A DNA stretch of 35,867 nucleotides from an uncultured Dorea sp. (GTDB lineage: Bacteria; Bacillota; Clostridia; Lachnospirales; Lachnospiraceae), in contig CANDQP010000019.1 of NCBI GenBank assembly GCA_947388185.1, forward strand, positions 1 through 35,867, read 5' to 3'. The notes below the pieces were generated by a model that saw nothing but the letters and a program-made list of their open reading frames with translations, was not told the DNA's origin and made no database searches. Every line of letters begins with the position of its first letter. The stretch's first letter is position 1. Of the stretch, positions 16,330-24,888 are shown in pieces. Made by a program: the position numbers and the translations under genes.

Positions 16330-18389
16330 ACAATCCTTTTAAATTTCTTCTCTAATTCCCGGCGGCTCATGGCGATGATCGTCGGTCTTCCGTGCGGACA
16401 GTGGTAGGGATTCTCAAGAGTCAGAAGCTCGCCGATCAGCGTATCGACCTCTGCGGCGTTCAGCCTCATATTCCCCTTCACCGCCGCCTTGCAGGACATA
16501 GAAGCCACTTTCTCATCGATCAGCTCCGGCGACAGATTCCGGCTAACCTCATCCGACAGGTTGTCAAGCATCTGCAGCAGCAGATCCTTCTTGGCGATAC
16601 AGAACAGATTATCAGGGACCGCCCTGACCGCGAAGGATTCCTGCCCGAATTCCTCGAATTCAAACCCGATCCGGGTAAATCGATCCATATACTGTCTCAG
16701 AAGTTCCGCCTCCTGCATGCCAAGATCCAGGATGATCGGCGGACTGAGCATCTGAGAGGTGAACTCCCTTGACTTCATGCTCTTTAAGGTCCGTTCGTAT
16801 AAGACCCTCTCATGAGCCGCGTGCTGGTCAATGATGTAGAGATTATCACGGTATTCCACCAGCCAATACGTCTCGAAGACCTGACCGATCAGATGGTACT
16901 CATCCTTCGCCTCTCTCGTCAGCAACTTCTCTTCAAACAGATTCAACTGCCTGGGTTCTTCTGTCTGCCCGATATTCTCCGTCTTCAAGCCTTCCTCTGC
17001 CTGGCTCAAAGAAGCCTCCGTCTTTTCTGACGTCTGCAGATTCTTGCCATATTCCGCTGCTTCACGGATCCTGTCCGCCTGGATCTCCGGCTTAAATATC
17101 CCGCCCTTGTCCATCACCTCGGCAGACGAGCGCTGGCTGTGATACGCTTTGACACGTTCCTTCATCTTCTCCATGAAGTAATCAAGGTTACGCTCTGACG
17201 GCGGGGGGAGGGGGGATTTTGCTGCTTTTTCCTGAACTGGATTATCCGGCATCCGCCTACCTGCCGCCCGTGATTCTTGAATGCCCGATCTATGTGCAAG
17301 TCCCTCAAAGGGAAGCACCGGTCCATCGTTCTTCACACCATTCCCGCAGTTACCCACACGGGAAACATCTGGAACCTCAAGCTCCACATGCGGAATCAAT
17401 TCTTCCGCATGAAGCCCCTGATTCACCGCCGCATACACCTGATTGTAGACCTCCTGCTGATTATGAAACCGAAGCTCCATCTTCGCCGGATGTACATTCA
17501 CATCCACATTCTCGCCGTCGATCTCCATATGCAGCGCCACAAACGGATATTTATGCTGCATGGAGAAGTCTTTGTACGCATCCTCGATAGCCTTTGACAC
17601 AATATTGTTCTTCACATACCTTCCGTTGATAAAATAATTCTCAAAATTCCGGTTCCCTCTGGATATCACAGGCTTCCCTAAGAACCCGGTGATCTTCATC
17701 CCCGGCGCTTCCCATTCTGCCAGAAGCAGATTCGACGCGATATCCCGTCCGTACACGTGATAGATCACATCCTTCAAGTTCCCGTTACCGGAAGTGTGAA
17801 GCCTGGACTGTCCGTTATTGATAAATTGGAAGGAAATCTCCGGATGAGACAGGGCAAGCCTGGTCATCAGCTCTCCCACATGGCTTGCCTCCGTCATAGG
17901 CGTCTTCAAGAACTTCCTTCTGGCGGGAACGTTGTAGAACAGCTGCTGGATCAAAAACGTAGTTCCTTCGCGTGCGCCCGTATCTTCCAGATCTACTTCC
18001 TTCCCGCCGTTGATCCGGTATCTGACCCCGAATTCCTGCTCTCTCGTCTTTGTGATCAGCTCTACCTGGGAAACTGCCGCTATACTCGACAAAGCCTCTC
18101 CGCGGAACCCCAAAGACCCGATATGCACCAGATCGTCCACCGTACGGATCTTACTGGTAGAATGGCGCAGGAACGCGCCTCGCACATCGTCCCGCTCGAT
18201 TCCGCATCCGTTATCCGCGATCCGTATAAGCGTTGTTCCGCCGTCCGTTATCTCCACAACGATAGCAGTCGCCCCGGCGTCAATGGCATTTTCCGCCAGC
18301 TCCTTGACCACGGATGCGGGACGCTCGATCACCTCTCCCGCCGCGATCTTATCTATTGTAACTGTATCTAAGACCTGTATCTTATTCAT
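16326..18389 (-). CDS. mutL: DNA mismatch repair protein MutL, endonuclease type
   Basis: This 687-residue protein has the N-terminal GHKL ATPase (AAGEVIERPASVVKELAENA; DNGCGI; GFRGEALSSIAAVS) and a long low-complexity linker from about residue 345 to 490. The C-terminal dimerisation and endonuclease domain carries DQHAAHERVLYE near residue 520, a Cys-Lys zinc-site motif (SCKAAVKGN) and CPHGRP near 663. It is therefore of the nicking type found where MutH is absent. MutL couples MutS recognition to strand incision. It follows mutS by 31 nt and overlaps miaA by 4 nt. Confidence 0.97.
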   Translation of the reverse strand: MNKIQVLDTVTIDKIAAGEVIERPASVVKELAENAIDAGATAIVVEITDGGTTLIRIADNGCGIERDDVRGAFLRHSTSKIRTVDDLVHIGSLGFRGEALSSIAAVSQVELITKTREQEFGVRYRINGGKEVDLEDTGAREGTTFLIQQLFYNVPARRKFLKTPMTEASHVGELMTRLALSHPEISFQFINNGQSRLHTSGNGNLKDVIYHVYGRDIASNLLLAEWEAPGMKITGFLGKPVISRGNRNFENYFINGRYVKNNIVSKAIEDAYKDFSMQHKYPFVALHMEIDGENVDVNVHPAKMELRFHNQQEVYNQVYAAVNQGLHAEELIPHVELEVPDVSRVGNCGNGVKNDGPVLPFEGLAHRSGIQESRAAGRRMPDNPVQEKAAKSPLPPPSERNLDYFMEKMKERVKAYHSQRSSAEVMDKGGIFKPEIQADRIREAAEYGKNLQTSEKTEASLSQAEEGLKTENIGQTEEPRQLNLFEEKLLTREAKDEYHLIGQVFETYWLVEYRDNLYIIDQHAAHERVLYERTLKSMKSREFTSQMLSPPIILDLGMQEAELLRQYMDRFTRIGFEFEEFGQESFAVRAVPDNLFCIAKKDLLLQMLDNLSDEVSRNLSPELIDEKVASMSCKAAVKGNMRLNAAEVDTLIGELLTLENPYHCPHGRPTIIAMSRRELEKKFKRIV

Positions 18390-18420
18390 TCCTTATCCTG
18401 TCCTCTTATCCTGCTATGTG

Positions 18421-21069
18421 TTACCACCGGTTCTTCAGCTTGTTCTGAAGCTGATATAACATATTCAGCGCGTCGATGGGCGTCAGATTCCCCAGATCCA
18501 GGTTCTTGATCTCATCGATCACATCATCATCCTTTACCGTATCGAACAAAGACATCTGGGCTAAATCAACCTCGTCGTAATGCCGGGGCTTCGCCGCCGG
18601 CTGTTCCTGCCCGTGTGAAGCGATATCCTTGATCCTATCCGTGATATCCGCCTGCACCAGTTCCTCCACGATCTCCTTCGCACGTTCGATCACCGTCTCC
18701 GGAACTCCCGCAAGCCTTGCCACCTGGATGCCGTAGCTCTTATCCGCTCCGCCTTTGACGATCTTGCGCAGGAAAATGATATCGTCTCCCTTCTCCTTCA
18801 CGGCAATGCAGTAATTATTCACGTTATTGATCTTCCCCTCAAGCTCCGTCAGCTCATGGTAATGGGTGGCAAATAGTGTCTTGGCTCCAAGGAGCTTACT
18901 GTTGCTGATATGTTCGATCACCGCCCAGGCAATGCTTAAGCCGTCGAAGGTACTTGTCCCGCGGCCGATCTCATCTAGGATCAGCAGGCTCCTGCCGGTG
19001 GCATTGCGCAGGATATTGGCAACCTCCGTCATCTCCACCATGAAAGTACTCTGGCCGCTCGCCAGGTCGTCAGACGCCCCCACCCGGGTGAAGATCCGGT
19101 CTACAAGCCCGATATCCGCGCTGGACGCCGGTACAAAGGAGCCGATCTGCGCCATCAGGACGATGAGCGCCGTCTGCCGCATGTAGGTGGATTTGCCCGC
19201 CATATTTGGACCTGTGATGACTGAGATCCGGTTCTTCTTATCGTTCAGATAGGTATCGTTGGCGATAAACATATCACCCGGTATCATCCGCTCCACCACA
19301 GGATGACGCCCGTCCTTGATATCTATGATCCCTTTCTCGTTGATGCCCGGACGGACATAATGATTCCGCTCTGCGGCCAGCGCCAGGGAAGAGAATGCAT
19401 CCAACTGTGCTACAGCTCCCGCGCTTGACTGGATCCGAAGGATCTCCCTGCCGATCTGATCCCGAACCTCACAGTATAACTGGTATTCCAATGCATACAG
19501 CTTATCCTCCGCGCCAAGGATCGTATCTTCCAGTTCCTTAAGCTCCGGTATAATATAGCGCTCCGCATTGGCAAGGGTCTGCTTGCGGATATAGTATTCC
19601 GGCACCATATTCTTGAAGGAATTGGTCACCTCCAGATAATAGCCGAACACCTTGTTAAAACGCACTTTCAGGTTCTTGATCCCCGTCTTCTCCCTCTCGT
19701 TGGCTTCGAGCTTCGCAAGCCACTCCTTCCCGTCCGACTTGGCAGACCGAAGCCGGTCCACCTCCTCATTGTAGCCTTCCTTGATGATGCCGCCCTCCTT
19801 CATGGCAATGGGCGGTTCCTCTTTGATGGCGCTCTTTACCAGCTCACAGAGATCCTCAAGCGTATCCAGGCTGTTGTATAATTCCTTAAGCAGCGGCGTT
19901 TTCATTTCCCGCAGAATGTATTTGATATGAGGCAGCATAGCAAGGGAATGCTCGAATGCGATCAGATCTCTTGGATTCGCAGACTGATAGGTGATCCTGC
20001 ACACCAAACGCTCCAGATCGTAGACAGAAGACAGATATTCCCGGATCTCTTCTCTGGAAATGGCATTATCCTTAAGCTCCTCCACTGCATCCAATCGGCG
20101 CTCGATCTCCCTCTTGTCGATCAGCGGCTGTTCGATCTGCTTGCGCAGAGCTCTCGCTCCCATGGCCGTCTTCGTCTTATCCAGCACCCACAGAAGCGAA
20201 CCTCGCTTCTGCTTCTCCCGAATCGTTTCACAGAGCTCAAGGTTACGCCTTGTAGAGCTGTCAAGCAGCATATATTTCCCCGCCGCATAGACAGACAATC
20301 TGGTGATATGAGACAGATCCCGCTTCTGCGTCTCCAGGAGATACTTTAGCAGCGCTCCCGCCGCGATCACCCCGCAGTCATAATCCTTAAGACCAAGCCC
20401 GTCCAGTGCATTCACATGAAAATGATCCGTAAGCGTCCGCTGACAGATCTTATCATCAAAATACCATGAATCCAACGAATAAAGCGTGATCCCTAATTTA
20501 TCCTTAAGGAGCTCCAGATCCATGCCGCTCATATAGAAGGACTCATTGCAGATCAGTTCCGACGGCATGTACTTGTAGATCTCGTCAAACAGCTTCTCCG
20601 ATCCGGTAAGCTCCGTGACCATATATTCCCCGGTGGTCACATCCGCAACCGACAGCCCGTACCGGTCCGCGATATAGACCACGCACATGATATAGTTATT
20701 CTTCGTCTCGTCAAGGGCCTGCACATCCAGGTTCGTCCCCGGCGTCACGATGCGGACTACATCGCGCTTAACCAGACCCTTGGCGCTCGCCGCATCCTCC
20801 ATCTGCTCGCAGATCGCTACCTTGTAGCCCTTGGATACCAGCCGGTTCAGATAACTGTCCACAGCGTGATAAGGAACGCCGCACATAGGTGCACGTTCCT
20901 CAAGTCCGCAGTTCTTGCCGGTAAGCGTAATCTCCAGTTCCCGTGATGCAGTCAGCGCATCCTCGAAGAACATCTCATAAAAGTCTCCCAATCTATAGAA
21001 TAAAATGCAGTCCTTATACTCCTTCTTCGTCTCCACGTACTGCTGCATCATCGGTGTTAATTCCGCCAC
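18421..21069 (-). CDS. mutS: DNA mismatch repair protein MutS
   Basis: This 882-residue MutS1 has the N-terminal mismatch-binding Phe motif (LGDFYEMF), the P-loop GPNMAGKSTYMRQTALI near residue 620, DEIGRGTSTFDGLSIAWA, and the ATHYHEL segment. It recognises mispairs and recruits MutL. The start is GTG at 21069 with AGAGG 7 nt upstream. Its own extended -10 promoter lies at 21112-21120. The trailer end of the CRISPR array is only about 130 bp upstream and transcribed in the same direction. Confidence 0.98.
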   Translation of the reverse strand: MAELTPMMQQYVETKKEYKDCILFYRLGDFYEMFFEDALTASRELEITLTGKNCGLEERAPMCGVPYHAVDSYLNRLVSKGYKVAICEQMEDAASAKGLVKRDVVRIVTPGTNLDVQALDETKNNYIMCVVYIADRYGLSVADVTTGEYMVTELTGSEKLFDEIYKYMPSELICNESFYMSGMDLELLKDKLGITLYSLDSWYFDDKICQRTLTDHFHVNALDGLGLKDYDCGVIAAGALLKYLLETQKRDLSHITRLSVYAAGKYMLLDSSTRRNLELCETIREKQKRGSLLWVLDKTKTAMGARALRKQIEQPLIDKREIERRLDAVEELKDNAISREEIREYLSSVYDLERLVCRITYQSANPRDLIAFEHSLAMLPHIKYILREMKTPLLKELYNSLDTLEDLCELVKSAIKEEPPIAMKEGGIIKEGYNEEVDRLRSAKSDGKEWLAKLEANEREKTGIKNLKVRFNKVFGYYLEVTNSFKNMVPEYYIRKQTLANAERYIIPELKELEDTILGAEDKLYALEYQLYCEVRDQIGREILRIQSSAGAVAQLDAFSSLALAAERNHYVRPGINEKGIIDIKDGRHPVVERMIPGDMFIANDTYLNDKKNRISVITGPNMAGKSTYMRQTALIVLMAQIGSFVPASSADIGLVDRIFTRVGASDDLASGQSTFMVEMTEVANILRNATGRSLLILDEIGRGTSTFDGLSIAWAVIEHISNSKLLGAKTLFATHYHELTELEGKINNVNNYCIAVKEKGDDIIFLRKIVKGGADKSYGIQVARLAGVPETVIERAKEIVEELVQADITDRIKDIASHGQEQPAAKPRHYDEVDLAQMSLFDTVKDDDVIDEIKNLDLGNLTPIDALNMLYQLQNKLKNRW

Positions 21070-21111
21070 TTTCGTACCTCTCTTCTACTTTTCTTCTAAT
21101 TGTGCTTCTCA

Positions 21112-21120
21112 ATTATAGCA
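21112..21120 (-). promoter_or_regulatory. Extended -10 promoter for mutS
   Basis: The minus strand reads TGCTATAAT, a consensus TATAAT with TGn extension, 42 nt upstream of the mutS GTG. No convincing -35 box is present. It lies between mutS and the decayed trailer repeats. Confidence 0.55.
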
Positions 21121-21201
21121 TTTCTTTTTAAAATAAGGAAGATAGAATTTCTCATTTGGCTACGATTCAGCTGCACCACTTTTTATTAGTTTCTTACTAT
21201 A

Positions 21202-21290
21202 GACTTATTTCTGCGCATATGGGGAATACTCGAAGTTGTCTCTATGTCAAAAGCGCATATATTACTTATTTCTGCGCATATGGGGAATAC
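21202..21290 (-). repeat. Two decayed CRISPR repeats at the trailer end
   Basis: Two copies (21202-21229 and 21263-21290) lie exactly 61 bp apart and exactly in register with the first intact repeat at 21324. They are identical to each other over 29 bp (21203-21231 and 21264-21292) but differ from the intact repeat at about 11 of 28 positions, nearly all transitions. The core GCGCATATGGGGAATAC is still recognisable. The CCCCGC/GCGGGG stem is destroyed, so Cas6e should not process them. They enclose two old spacers (21230-21262, 21291-21323). Confidence 0.85.
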
Positions 21291-21323
21291 TCACTATTCT
21301 TAAAACAGGAAGTCCACACCTGA

Positions 21324-21567
21324 GGATCACCCCCGCACATGCGGGGAACACTTTTTCGTGATCTCACGACACAAATTGATCTCAGGATCACCCCCGCACA
21401 TGCGGGGAACACGGTTCTTTTTTGTTGGTTCCGTCTAAAATTTTAGGATCACCCCCGCACATGCGGGGAACACTTTTTCGTGATCTCACGACACAAATTG
21501 ATCTCAGGATCACCCCCGCACATGCGGGGAACACGGTTCTTTTTTGTTGGTTCCGTCTAAAATTTTA
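21324..21567 (-). repeat. Tandem 122-bp duplication of two repeat-spacer units inside the array
   Basis: Units 21324-21445 and 21446-21567 are identical, each being repeat, spacer, repeat, spacer. Spacers 21352-21384 and 21474-21506 match, as do 21413-21445 and 21535-21567. This is a recombinational duplication at the old end of the array, not four separate acquisitions. Confidence 0.95.
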
Positions 21568-23974
21568 GGATCACCCCCGCACATGCGGGGAACACACCGT
21601 TGCCGGAGGAATATCATGGACAGATGGAGGATCACCCCCGCACATGCGGGGAACACCTCGATATGGCTTACTTGTAGTACATCAATCAGGGATCACCCCC
21701 GCACATGCGGGGAACACAGTAAAGATGCATCTGCCGGGATGTGGAACACAGGATCACCCCCGCACATGCGGGGAACACAATAGGGGAGACGTCCATATAT
21801 TGGGACACGGAGGATCACCCCCGCACATGCGGGGAACACTTGGTATGACCTATACTGATATCGTTCGCGACAGGATCACCCCCGCACATGCGGGGAACAC
21901 CACAGCTATTGAAAGAACAATTAGAGACGTTGAGGATCACCCCCGCACATGCGGGGAACACTAAACGTCTGTTTCATTATTTGCATTTCGATAAGGATCA
22001 CCCCCGCACATGCGGGGAACACTTGATATGGAAGTAGAAGAAATCAAACAGTTTAGGATCACCCCCGCACATGCGGGGAACACGCTATTCCCGGTACTCA
22101 ACCGTAGCATTGCCAAGGATCACCCCCGCACATGCGGGGAACACTCTTCCGTCCTCAAACTTGTTAATGCGGAATAAGGATCACCCCCGCACATGCGGGG
22201 AACACTAAACTTGCGGCTTCGCAGGCAGACCAGAATAAGGATCACCCCCGCACATGCGGGGAACACTATGTCTCTTTTGTAAACTCATAGTATGGATTAG
22301 GATCACCCCCGCACATGCGGGGAACACACCCTAATGTCTATCCCGCCTATCGACATCCCGGGATCACCCCCGCACATGCGGGGAACACTTTGGTTATTTC
22401 CATGCGGGTCAATAGCTGTCAGGATCACCCCCGCACATGCGGGGAACACGGTATGGGCTTTCCGTTCTCATCCTTTATGATAGGATCACCCCCGCACATG
22501 CGGGGAACACGTAGTTATAGCGAATATAAGGTAGATGGGTTAAGGATCACCCCCGCACATGCGGGGAACACTCCAACGGTGATTATGTTCCCTCTATGAT
22601 TCGAGGATCACCCCCGCACATGCGGGGAACACGATTGATATCAAGCAACACTGTCACCGGATTCAGGATCACCCCCGCACATGCGGGGAACACATCTGGA
22701 TATGTCCCGTGCGGGGCATGATACCAGGATCACCCCCGCACATGCGGGGAACACGGATTGTTTTTGTCAATCTTTCCAGACAATTTAGGATCACCCCCGC
22801 ACATGCGGGGAACACGGCTCGAAGCTTGCAAAAGTACGAATATGATTAGGATCACCCCCGCACATGCGGGGAACACAAAATATGGTTTTCAAATTTCTGA
22901 TGAATCCGAGGATCACCCCCGCACATGCGGGGAACACACCATAAAATCAAGAATTGCACGAGTATTATTAGGATCACCCCCGCACATGCGGGGAACACGT
23001 TTGGGGCGACCGGGTGGCGTGTGTTACCTAAGGATCACCCCCGCACATGCGGGGAACACTGTATCTCTATATACAGATCTTCACCAAAGATAGGATCACC
23101 CCCGCACATGCGGGGAACACACCGCTACTGCTTGTCCAAGAGCGTTCCCAACAGGATCACCCCCGCACATGCGGGGAACACCAGGCTTTTCGTAGTGAAG
23201 AAGAATTCATGCGAGGATCACCCCCGCACATGCGGGGAACACGGTGTATGTGTGTATGGACGCAAGTGGGAAGAAGGATCACCCCCGCACATGCGGGGAA
23301 CACTAACATTAAGGAAGGGGAATACGGTCGCAAGCAGGATCACCCCCGCACATGCGGGGAACACTCGGGCACACTACGCCTGGACTTCATTATATCAGGA
23401 TCACCCCCGCACATGCGGGGAACACGTATCTGTTATGTGGTTCCCGTTTTCTACATCAGGATCACCCCCGCACATGCGGGGAACACGGTGTATGTGTGTA
23501 TGGACGCAAGTGGGAAGAAGGATCACCCCCGCACATGCGGGGAACACTTCACCTCCCTTGTCGCGTGTCGTGATGTCTTGGGATCACCCCCGCACATGCG
23601 GGGAACACTTTTTTCATCCCATGTTCCCCCTTCATCTATGGGGATCACCCCCGCACATGCGGGGAACACCACCAGATGAAGTTTTAGCAAGCGAAGCAGT
23701 AAGGATCACCCCCGCACATGCGGGGAACACTGTAAATTCATGAAGTTCATGAAAGCTTGTTCAGGATCACCCCCGCACATGCGGGGAACACCATAAATGC
23801 TCGCAGTCATATTATCACTCCTCAGGATCACCCCCGCACATGCGGGGAACACTGGGCTAATTTAGTAAAAAGAGAGAACAGCACAGGATCACCCCCGCAC
23901 ATGCGGGGAACACTTGGCATGACTTACACTGATATCGTCCGTAACAGGATCACCCCCGCACATGCGGGGAACAC
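21324..23974 (-). CRISPR. Type I-E CRISPR array, 44 repeats and 43 spacers
   Basis: The 28-nt repeat occurs 44 times at an exact 61-bp period, with no repeat variants seen, giving 43 spacers of 33 nt (or a 29-nt repeat and 32-nt spacers if the mostly constant neighbouring base is counted). On the minus strand the repeat begins GTGTTCCCCGC and ends GGGGGTGATCC. The stem CCCCGC/GCGGGG has an ATGT loop, and Cas6e cutting after the stem leaves the usual 8-nt handle. This sets transcription on the minus strand, with the leader at the high-coordinate end beside cas2 and the oldest spacers beside mutS. Spacers 1 and 3, 2 and 4, and 32 and 36 (counted from the trailer) are identical pairs. Spacers 9 and 43 are close variants. 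Confidence 0.99.
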
Positions 23975-24018
23975 ACTAAACAAATCCTAAAATATCACTA
24001 TTTCCTAATTTTAACTCA
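23975..24018 (-). promoter_or_regulatory. Presumed CRISPR leader, very short and AT-rich
   Basis: This 44-bp AT-rich gap separates the cas2 stop from the leader-proximal repeat. Orientation of the repeat and position beside cas1-cas2 make it the leader. No good -35/-10 pair was found in it, and no IHF-type site, so the crRNA promoter or integration signals may extend into the end of cas2, or the array may be read from the cas transcript. Confidence 0.6.
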
Positions 24019-24888
24019 TCATATTTTATTTAGTTCGCAATAGATTTTGTATATCAATCTACAACATGCTAAGGCTCTATACTTATTACTTACAGTAAGA
24101 GAAAAATATGAAGCCACTGTTTCTAACCTATAATTTTCCACATCATCTAACTTTCTTTTTGCAATATGCATAATATCTTTTACTTTTTTTATTTGAATAC
24201 TTCTACCCGTCTGTTTACCAAGTTTTTGAAGAAAACTCATTGTATCTTGCAGGTCATATCCAATAATCAGATTATTATCAATAAATTCATTCAACTTATC
24301 AAGAGCATTCTCTACTTGCCCCTCCTGACTTTCTACTAATTCATTTGTAATTCCAGCCAATCTTCTTACATTGTCTGGCACATTTTTTTCTGAACGAATC
24401 AAATAATCATATTGTTGTATTATCTCATTTTCTTTGATTTTCAGCATACCTATATCAATAATTCTATCTTGACTGTTATCTGCTTCTGTCTTTTGAATAT
24501 TTAAAACCACGAAATCTTCCTTTTTCATGCTATGAGATTGACGTATTTTTTCATATTTTGCCGCTTTACTAAATCCCTGCTCTAGAAAAGAACTCTGTCC
24601 GTTATCTTCTTTTAGAGAAAGTGGTTTCTGCATTAAAGTAATTCCTTCGTAATCTACTGGAATCCAAGTAGTATTATGTACAAGGAACGCATACCCCTGT
24701 TCGTTATTAGTTGAATAAACCATTGTTGCCTGTCCATTTTTGATGTTACTACAAACTCTAAGCCATAATTCTTCACGAACTCTGGCATTCAATTTCCCTA
24801 CATAAACACCTGTATTTACTTCATTAAGCCATTTTGATAAATCGCCTCTAAGACTTGGTGGACAGTTCATTACACATAAGACTATCAT
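24019..24888 (-). CDS. cas2: Cas2 fused to a DnaQ-like (DEDDh) domain lacking its catalytic residues
   Basis: This 289-residue protein has a type I-E Cas2 domain at about 1-90 (PPSLRGDLSKWLNEVNTGVYV; VDYEGITL) and a DnaQ-like exonuclease fold at about 121-289. Known Cas2-DEDDh fusions trim prespacers before Cas1-Cas2 integrates them. Here the five expected catalytic positions are all changed. The first motif D-x-E is N130-I-Q132 (VVLNIQKTE). The second Asp, expected at 216, is Thr, with D215 one place off. The HRAxxxD motif is Y270-RALA-C275. The fold-defining text around them (RIIDIGMLKI, RLAGITNELV, YRLETVASYF) is intact, so the domain is probably folded but inactive. It overlaps cas1 by 4 nt and lies next to the array. 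Confidence 0.93.
   Translation of the reverse strand: MIVLCVMNCPPSLRGDLSKWLNEVNTGVYVGKLNARVREELWLRVCSNIKNGQATMVYSTNNEQGYAFLVHNTTWIPVDYEGITLMQKPLSLKEDNGQSSFLEQGFSKAAKYEKIRQSHSMKKEDFVVLNIQKTEADNSQDRIIDIGMLKIKENEIIQQYDYLIRSEKNVPDNVRRLAGITNELVESQEGQVENALDKLNEFIDNNLIIGYDLQDTMSFLQKLGKQTGRSIQIKKVKDIMHIAKRKLDDVENYRLETVASYFSLTVSNKYRALACCRLIYKIYCELNKI

Noticed and set aside
22925..23743. Long plus-strand open frames across the CRISPR array (also 21544-21783, 21644-21964, 22315-22599, 22758-23093, 23047-23679)
   Set aside because: They consist of the repeat translated in three frames (ITPAHAGNT, DHPRTCGEH, GSPPHMRGT) between spacer codons. They exist because the repeat has no stop codons, and they are not proteins.
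23975..24018. Search for an IHF-like site and a standard promoter in the leader
   Set aside because: No convincing IHF motif or -35/-10 pair with normal spacing was found.
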